Assembly: GCF_000407605.1 (NCBI RefSeq)
Contig: NZ_ASWO01000003.1
Coordinates: forward strand, 248,001-312,000
Direction of reading: 5' to 3'
DNA from: Enterococcus sulfureus ATCC 49903
GTDB lineage: Bacteria; Bacillota; Bacilli; Lactobacillales; Enterococcaceae
DNA: 64,000 nt
A program made the position numbers and the translations under genes. The notes under the pieces were generated by a model. It was not told the DNA's origin, searched no databases, and saw only the letters and a program-made list of their open reading frames with translations. Of the stretch, positions 60,423-64,000 are shown piece after piece; the first letter of the stretch is position 1; each line of letters starts with the position of its first letter.

Positions 60423-60508
60423 CAATATCCGATTCAGTAGTGTAAAATAGAGTACGTAAAAATAATAACTCTTATTTAATAAAATCTAATAATGAAGAGA
60501 AATTTTAT

Positions 60509-60549
60509 AAATCAGAGTAAGTAGAGAAATCTATTTACTCTGATTTTTT
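60509..60549 (+). terminator. Terminator after the DUF998-like gene
   Basis: AAATCAGAGTAA (60509-60520) pairs with TTACTCTGATTT (60535-60546), with TAGA/TCTA inside, then T. The 208-bp gap around it holds no other gene. Confidence 0.88.
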
Positions 60550-60630
60550 ACTATTTTTTTGACGCATCTTATATAACTAAAATAACAGGAAACTAGTTTT
60601 GATACTTTTTAAAGCATAGTAAGTTGCTTT

Positions 60631-60906
60631 TTGCAGTGTAGAAAAAGCTTATTCAAGAGTCAAAAGGAAGCATTTACTCGTAAGCACGAACACAGTGCAT
60701 ATGAAGACGCACTAGCCGAATTTATGGCAACCCATGAACGTGTTATGGAGCAACTCGCAACGTTTTCCAATGAAGAATTATTTACGAAAGGTGTATTTGA
60801 TTGGGTAGGAGGAAGTACGTTGGGGAGTTATTTTGTCTCAGTAACCACTAGCCATTATACTTGGGCAACGAAAAAAATTCGTAAATTTAAAAAAATGCTT
60901 GCATAA
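60631..60906 (+). pseudogene. C-terminal remnant of a ClbS/DfsB-family protein
   Basis: The frame encodes EDALAEFMATHERVMEQL, SNEELFTKGVFDWVGGSTL and SSHYTWATKKI-like segments (TTSHYTWATKKIRKF), which match the last half of ClbS/DfsB (DUF1706, DinB-like four-helix) proteins of about 165-175 aa. Only about 80 residues remain; upstream there is no plausible N-terminal half and no ribosome binding site before the TTG at 60631. I read it as a decayed gene; the alternative is a very short expressed derivative. The stop codon is directly in the repeat hairpin at 60905. Confidence 0.65.
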
Positions 60907-60949
60907 AAAAACGAGGGTGTGACAGATTTCTGTCACACTCTCGTTTTTT
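60905..60949. repeat. Palindromic intergenic repeat, hairpin-only copy D (bidirectional terminator)
   Basis: A 21-bp stem with one G-U pair, 60906-60926 with 60929-60949, core GGGTGTGACAGA/TCTGTCACAC, flanked by A6 and T6. Same core as the terminal hairpins at 2677-2702 and 30621-30650. It lies between the remnant and convergent yueI and includes both stop codons. Confidence 0.92.
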
Positions 60950-61385
60950 AAAACCATTTTTTCCAAAAGGATTTTTTTTCGACGGGCTGTTTTTTTTCTT
61001 CAGGCAATTGATATTTAGTCTCGATTTCAATGTTCGGTTCATCCACTGCATGATCGGTAACCACTAAAAGACCTGCTGTGTCTTCAGTAATCTCTCCTTC
61101 GTAAGACACGATACGAAAAGGGATGTGAGCTGCGCTTAACTTTTGGATATAAAGAGCTTGAATATTTTGTGGAACTTGATCATTAATCAAACAACTGGCA
61201 TCTTGATAGTCAGCGATATGATCGAAAAAGACGGTAGTCCAATTTTTTTCTTTCATCTGGTCAATGGTCATTTTTAAATAACAGCGTTCACGAAATGTCC
61301 CCAAATAAGCACGCTGTTCGTCAGGATGGAGTTTGGGCGAACCATACCGTCCACTATCTAAATGTTTTTGTAATTCATCAGCCAT
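60948..61385 (-). CDS. YueI family protein (DUF1694)
   Basis: 145 aa. N-terminal SGRYGSPKLHPDEQRAYLGTFRERC is the family hallmark, shared with B. subtilis YueI; the C-terminal 30 residues are Lys/Glu-rich, ending KSFWKKWF. Function unknown. AAAAGGAGG precedes the ATG. Divergent from the HesB-like gene. Confidence 0.9.
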   Translation of the reverse strand: MADELQKHLDSGRYGSPKLHPDEQRAYLGTFRERCYLKMTIDQMKEKNWTTVFFDHIADYQDASCLINDQVPQNIQALYIQKLSAAHIPFRIVSYEGEITEDTAGLLVVTDHAVDEPNIEIETKYQLPEEKKQPVEKKSFWKKWF

Positions 61386-61404
61386 AAGAACCCTCCTTTT
61401 GTCT

Positions 61405-61434
61405 AGTATAACAAGACTAGCCCAATCGATACAA
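61405..61434 (-). promoter_or_regulatory. yueI promoter
   Basis: Minus strand extended -10 TGT-TATACT (-10 at 61405-61410); the -35 about 18 bp upstream (TTGTAT) is weak. The 5' leader would be only about 12-14 nt, just covering the ribosome binding site. Confidence 0.55.
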
Positions 61435-61450
61435 ACGAGGGACAGTTCAA

Positions 61451-61479
61451 TCGCTTCTTTTATAAAAATTTGCTATGAT
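61451..61479 (+). promoter_or_regulatory. Promoter of the HesB-like gene
   Basis: Extended -10 TGC-TATGAT (61471-61479); no good -35 at 17 bp. Lies 28 bp before the start codon. Confidence 0.5.
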
Positions 61480-61507
61480 AAATAAAAGCCTAAAGGAGTA
61501 GATGAGA

Positions 61508-61888
61508 ATGTTAACACTAGAAATAAGCCCAGAAGTTGCAAAAAAAATCACTGATTTTAAAGGACCAAATGAACGAATCCTCCTTGATCATGAAGATGGA
61601 CAAGGACCTTTTGTCGATCATGCGATATCTTGTCAGTTAAATCCAAATTTTTCATTATTATTTGTGGATCAAACGTATACCGACGCAGAATTAAGCGATT
61701 ATAAACTTAAAGTAGAGACAAACATAGGACCGATTTTCTTAAAAGAATCCGCGACACGCTTATTGGATCAAGATAACCGACTTGTGATCGAGCCTACGTA
61801 CAAACGAGTACAATTAAAGTCAGATGGTGGGATTTTGGCACAAGATATCGCGTTTGTTAAAAAATCTAAGGATACTATCCGTGGGTAA
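61508..61888 (+). CDS. Iron-sulfur cluster biosynthesis-like protein (HesB/YneR type)
   Basis: 126 aa from the ATG at 61508 (MLTLEISPEVAKK), AAAGGAG 9 bases ahead against 3 for the ATG at 61502. Resembles the YneR-like branch of the HesB/IscA fold: LLDHEDGQGPF, FSLLFVD, VETNIGPIFLKE, LVIEPTYKRVQLKSDGGIL. The conserved cysteines of true A-type carriers are missing, so an iron-sulfur role is doubtful. Overlaps the phosphoesterase gene by 8 bases. Confidence 0.8.
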   Translation: MLTLEISPEVAKKITDFKGPNERILLDHEDGQGPFVDHAISCQLNPNFSLLFVDQTYTDAELSDYKLKVETNIGPIFLKESATRLLDQDNRLVIEPTYKRVQLKSDGGILAQDIAFVKKSKDTIRG

Positions 61889-62768
61889 AATCGCAATTTT
61901 ATCGGATTTACATGTGGATATCAATCAATTTTCAACTGTCGAGTATGCTCAAATGGTCGACTATTTAAAACAACAGAAGGTAACAGATGTCCATATCGCT
62001 GGAGATATTGCCAATACGAAACAAGAAGCATTAGCCTTTGTGGAGTATGTGGATCAATTTTTTACGACTACGTTTCATTGGGGAAATCATGAAATGGCAG
62101 ATTTAAAAGGAGAAGAAGAGATCGAAGCGTATCCAGATCACCGGTTTTTAAATTTTTCTTGGCGTCAGTTAAGTAGTCAATGGACATTAGTCGGCATGAA
62201 TGGGTGGTATGATTATTCTTTTGCTACACAACCGCGCGATTTTTCGCGATTTAAACAATTGGTTTGGTATGATCGTAAAATTACACGAGCTACATCTGAT
62301 CCTCTTTTACTAGAACAACTAGTCGAACGTTTAGATCAGTATCTTGCGACTTTTCCTAAAGATCAGTCGCTGATTTTTACGACACATTTTGTTCCGCATC
62401 ATGCATTTGTACCAGAATATAAGCCACCTTATGAAAAATGGGGGCAAATGAATGCTTTTTTAGGTTCCGAAAAGATTCATGAGGTATTAAAAAAATATCC
62501 TCAGGTCAAACAAGTCGTATTTGGGCACACCCATCGTAAGTTAGAAACGCATAGGATTGACAACATTACTTACCATTGTCGGCCGTTAGGATATATGTAT
62601 GAATGGCCAGCGACTAGAAAATGGTTAAGAGACTATATCGATGCACCGTTACCAAATATGGCAGCAGTAAAAAAAGGGCTTCATGTGCACCAAGAAGCGT
62701 ATCAACAAGTAAAGCCTGCTATTTGGCAAGCCGAATTTGCCAAGTCTATCAGTTATTTTGAATTTTAG
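61881..62768 (+). CDS. Calcineurin-like metallophosphoesterase
   Basis: 295 aa from the GTG at 61881 (MGKIAILSDLHVDIN); AAGGA is 8 bases ahead and the frame upstream to 61824 overlaps the previous gene. All family metal motifs are there: DLHVD, GDIANT, GNHEMAD, TTHFVPHH, FGHTHRK. Substrate unknown; similar small Firmicute proteins act on phosphodiesters. Thirteen bases before the DUF1054 gene, so the three form one operon. Confidence 0.88.
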   Translation: MGKIAILSDLHVDINQFSTVEYAQMVDYLKQQKVTDVHIAGDIANTKQEALAFVEYVDQFFTTTFHWGNHEMADLKGEEEIEAYPDHRFLNFSWRQLSSQWTLVGMNGWYDYSFATQPRDFSRFKQLVWYDRKITRATSDPLLLEQLVERLDQYLATFPKDQSLIFTTHFVPHHAFVPEYKPPYEKWGQMNAFLGSEKIHEVLKKYPQVKQVVFGHTHRKLETHRIDNITYHCRPLGYMYEWPATRKWLRDYIDAPLPNMAAVKKGLHVHQEAYQQVKPAIWQAEFAKSISYFEF

Positions 62769-62781
62769 AAATGAGGTCAAC

Positions 62782-63387
62782 ATGGAACGATTCACTAAAG
62801 AAAGTTTTGCAGTCTTTCAAGTAGAAGGCCTAGAGGCACGGATGGAGGCGATTCGCGAAGATGTTCAACCGGTATTTGCAACATTAGGTCAAAAAATTTC
62901 GGATTACTTGACCCAAAAAACCGGAGAAATCTATTATGTTCATATCGCACAACATCGTAGACGTACTATTCATGCACCAGATAATACTTGGGTTGCCATC
63001 GGTCGAAACAAACGAGGGTATAAAATGGAAGCTCATTTTCAGTTGAGTTTGTGGGAAGATCGGTTGTTCATTTGGCTATCGTTGATTGATCAACCTAAAA
63101 ACAAAGCTAAAATGGCTGAGTATTTACTGAACCACCAAACAGACATTATGTCTTTACCAACCGATTTTGTCGTGAGTGGCAGTCATTTAGTTTCCGATTA
63201 TGTTGCCTTAGCGGACAGTCAGTCGATTTTAGAGCGCTTTGTTCAGGTGAAGAAAAGTGAATATCAGATTGGTCGGATGCTGATGAAGGAAGAAGTCCTA
63301 GCCACGCCGGATCTATCACAAGTTATTTTAGAAACGATTGAGCAGTTGTATCCTTTATGGAATGTACTAGAAACAAAAAACGTCTAA
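62782..63387 (+). CDS. DUF1054 family protein (YktB-like)
   Basis: 201 aa from the ATG at 62782 (MERFTKESFAVFQ), ATGAGGTC ahead; the frame upstream overlaps the phosphoesterase. Conserved: EIYYVHIAQHRRRT, DNTWVAIGRNKRGYK and FVVSGSHL. Function unknown. Last gene of the operon; the stop is in the terminator stem. Confidence 0.88.
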   Translation: MERFTKESFAVFQVEGLEARMEAIREDVQPVFATLGQKISDYLTQKTGEIYYVHIAQHRRRTIHAPDNTWVAIGRNKRGYKMEAHFQLSLWEDRLFIWLSLIDQPKNKAKMAEYLLNHQTDIMSLPTDFVVSGSHLVSDYVALADSQSILERFVQVKKSEYQIGRMLMKEEVLATPDLSQVILETIEQLYPLWNVLETKNV

Positions 63388-63412
63388 CAATTTTGTTAGA
63401 CGTTTTTTTTTG
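63375..63412 (+). terminator. Terminator of the HesB-like/phosphoesterase/DUF1054 operon
   Basis: AAAAAACGTCTAACA (63375-63389) pairs with TGTTAGACGTTTTTT (63394-63408), then T. It contains the last codons of the DUF1054 gene. Confidence 0.93.
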
Positions 63413-63415
63413 CAA

Positions 63416-63446
63416 TAAAAAAACCAAAGCGAAAAATCGCTTTGGT
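63416..63446 (-). terminator. Terminator of rpsD
   Basis: ACCAAAGCGA (63423-63432) pairs with TCGCTTTGGT (63437-63446); the T run is on the minus strand, 13 bases after the rpsD stop. Confidence 0.92.
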
Positions 63447-63458
63447 AAAATCCAAAAA

Positions 63459-64000
63459 TTAAAGTTTTTGGTTGTAGAATTCAACGATAAGAGCTTCGTC
63501 GATTTCAGCGTAAAGTTCGTCACGTTCTGGTAAACGAGTTAATGAACCTTCTAATTTTTGATCATCAAAACTTACAAATGCAGAACGACCAACAGTTGCT
63601 TCAACAGCTTCTTTGATGATTGTTAGGTTTTGAGATTTTTCACGAACGCCGATCACTTGACCAACTTCAACGTGGTATGAAGGAATATCCACACGTTTGC
63701 CATCAACAGTGATGTGGCCGTGGTTTACTAATTGACGAGCTTGACGACGAGTAGTCGCAAGACCTAGACGGTAAACAACGTTATCTAAACGTTGTTCTAG
63801 TAATACCATGAAGTTAACCCCGTGTTTACCTTCTTTGATTTTGCTAGCTTTGATAAATAAAGTACGGAATTGACGTTCGTTCATACCGTACATATGACGT
63901 AGTTTTTGTTTTTCAGTTAATTGCATACCGTATTCTGAACGAGAACCACGGCTGTTTGGTCCGTGTTGTCCTGGTGCGTAAGGACGGCGAGCTAATTCTT
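63459..64000 (-). CDS. rpsD: 30S ribosomal protein S4 (5' end outside window)
   Basis: 16S 5'-domain assembly protein and fidelity factor; in Firmicutes it represses its own gene through a leader RNA, which would lie beyond the window. The frame is open to the edge, with [20 protein letters not shown] upstream of the internal Met at 63926, so about 20-25 residues are missing. S4 domain seen as [26 protein letters not shown]. Monocistronic with its own terminator. Confidence 0.97.
   Translation of the reverse strand, partial: ELARRPYAPGQHGPNSRGSRSEYGMQLTEKQKLRHMYGMNERQFRTLFIKASKIKEGKHGVNFMVLLEQRLDNVVYRLGLATTRRQARQLVNHGHITVDGKRVDIPSYHVEVGQVIGVREKSQNLTIIKEAVEATVGRSAFVSFDDQKLEGSLTRLPERDELYAEIDEALIVEFYNQKL

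Overview
The window is a chromosomal segment of a low-GC Firmicute, almost certainly an Enterococcus. The protein sequences, the strong AAGGAGG ribosome binding sites, the frequent GTG/TTG starts, the Lactobacillales-type gene orders (S10-spc-alpha followed by ecfA1-ecfA2-ecfT-truA; asp23-fakA-recG-plsX-acp; opp DFBCA) and the fused gshAB gene all fit. I cannot resolve the species. Nearly everything is core genome; there are no rRNA or tRNA genes, CRISPR arrays, phages or insertion sequences.

Layout. 1-4.4 kb: purine nucleoside phosphorylases (punA 5'-cut by the window edge, deoD), an iron alcohol dehydrogenase, then gpmA and rpiA on the minus strand. 4.6-9.1 kb: the str operon (rpsL, rpsG, fusA, tuf). 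9.1-12.7 kb: a vitamin B6 island made of a MocR-type regulator with a nitroreductase, divergent from a pyridoxal/HMP kinase and an ECF S component. 12.75-26.9 kb: the S10, spc and alpha operons from rpsJ to rplQ with secY, adk, infA and rpoA, closed by a large structured RNA that matches the position and character of the L17 downstream element. 27.2-30.5 kb: the ECF transporter core (ecfA1, ecfA2, ecfT) and truA. 30.7-35.1 kb, minus strand: glnA, a YfhO-type membrane protein, rpmB. 35.3-40.9 kb: asp23 family, fakA, recG, plsX and an acyl carrier protein, i.e. genes for using exogenous fatty acids. 41.2-46.9 kb: oligopeptide transporter. 46.9-50.7 kb: LytSR two-component system and lrgAB. 50.9-59.4 kb: rnc, smc, a HAD phosphatase, ftsY, gshAB. 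59.4-64 kb: small membrane proteins, a ClbS/DfsB-family remnant, yueI, a HesB-like protein, a metallophosphoesterase, a DUF1054 protein and rpsD (5'-cut by the window edge).

How parts work together. The generic ECF energising module (27-30 kb) would power the B6-type S component at 12 kb. FakA phosphorylates fatty acids and PlsX exchanges acyl groups between ACP and phosphate, and a FabT-like palindrome lies ahead of plsX. LytSR probably drives lrgAB; two LytTR-like half sites 21 bp apart sit upstream. glnA stands alone, without glnR, but has a perfect GlnR/TnrA box over its promoter.

The most unusual sequence-level observation is a modular family of palindromic intergenic repeats (four sites: 2671-2837, 30486-30656, 50665-50758, 60905-60949). 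The two full copies are inverted relative to each other and bracket the whole ribosomal region, one of them exactly where the usual truA-rplM-rpsI order is broken. I found no clear new multi-gene system; the remaining novelty lies in structured leaders and intercistronic hairpins.
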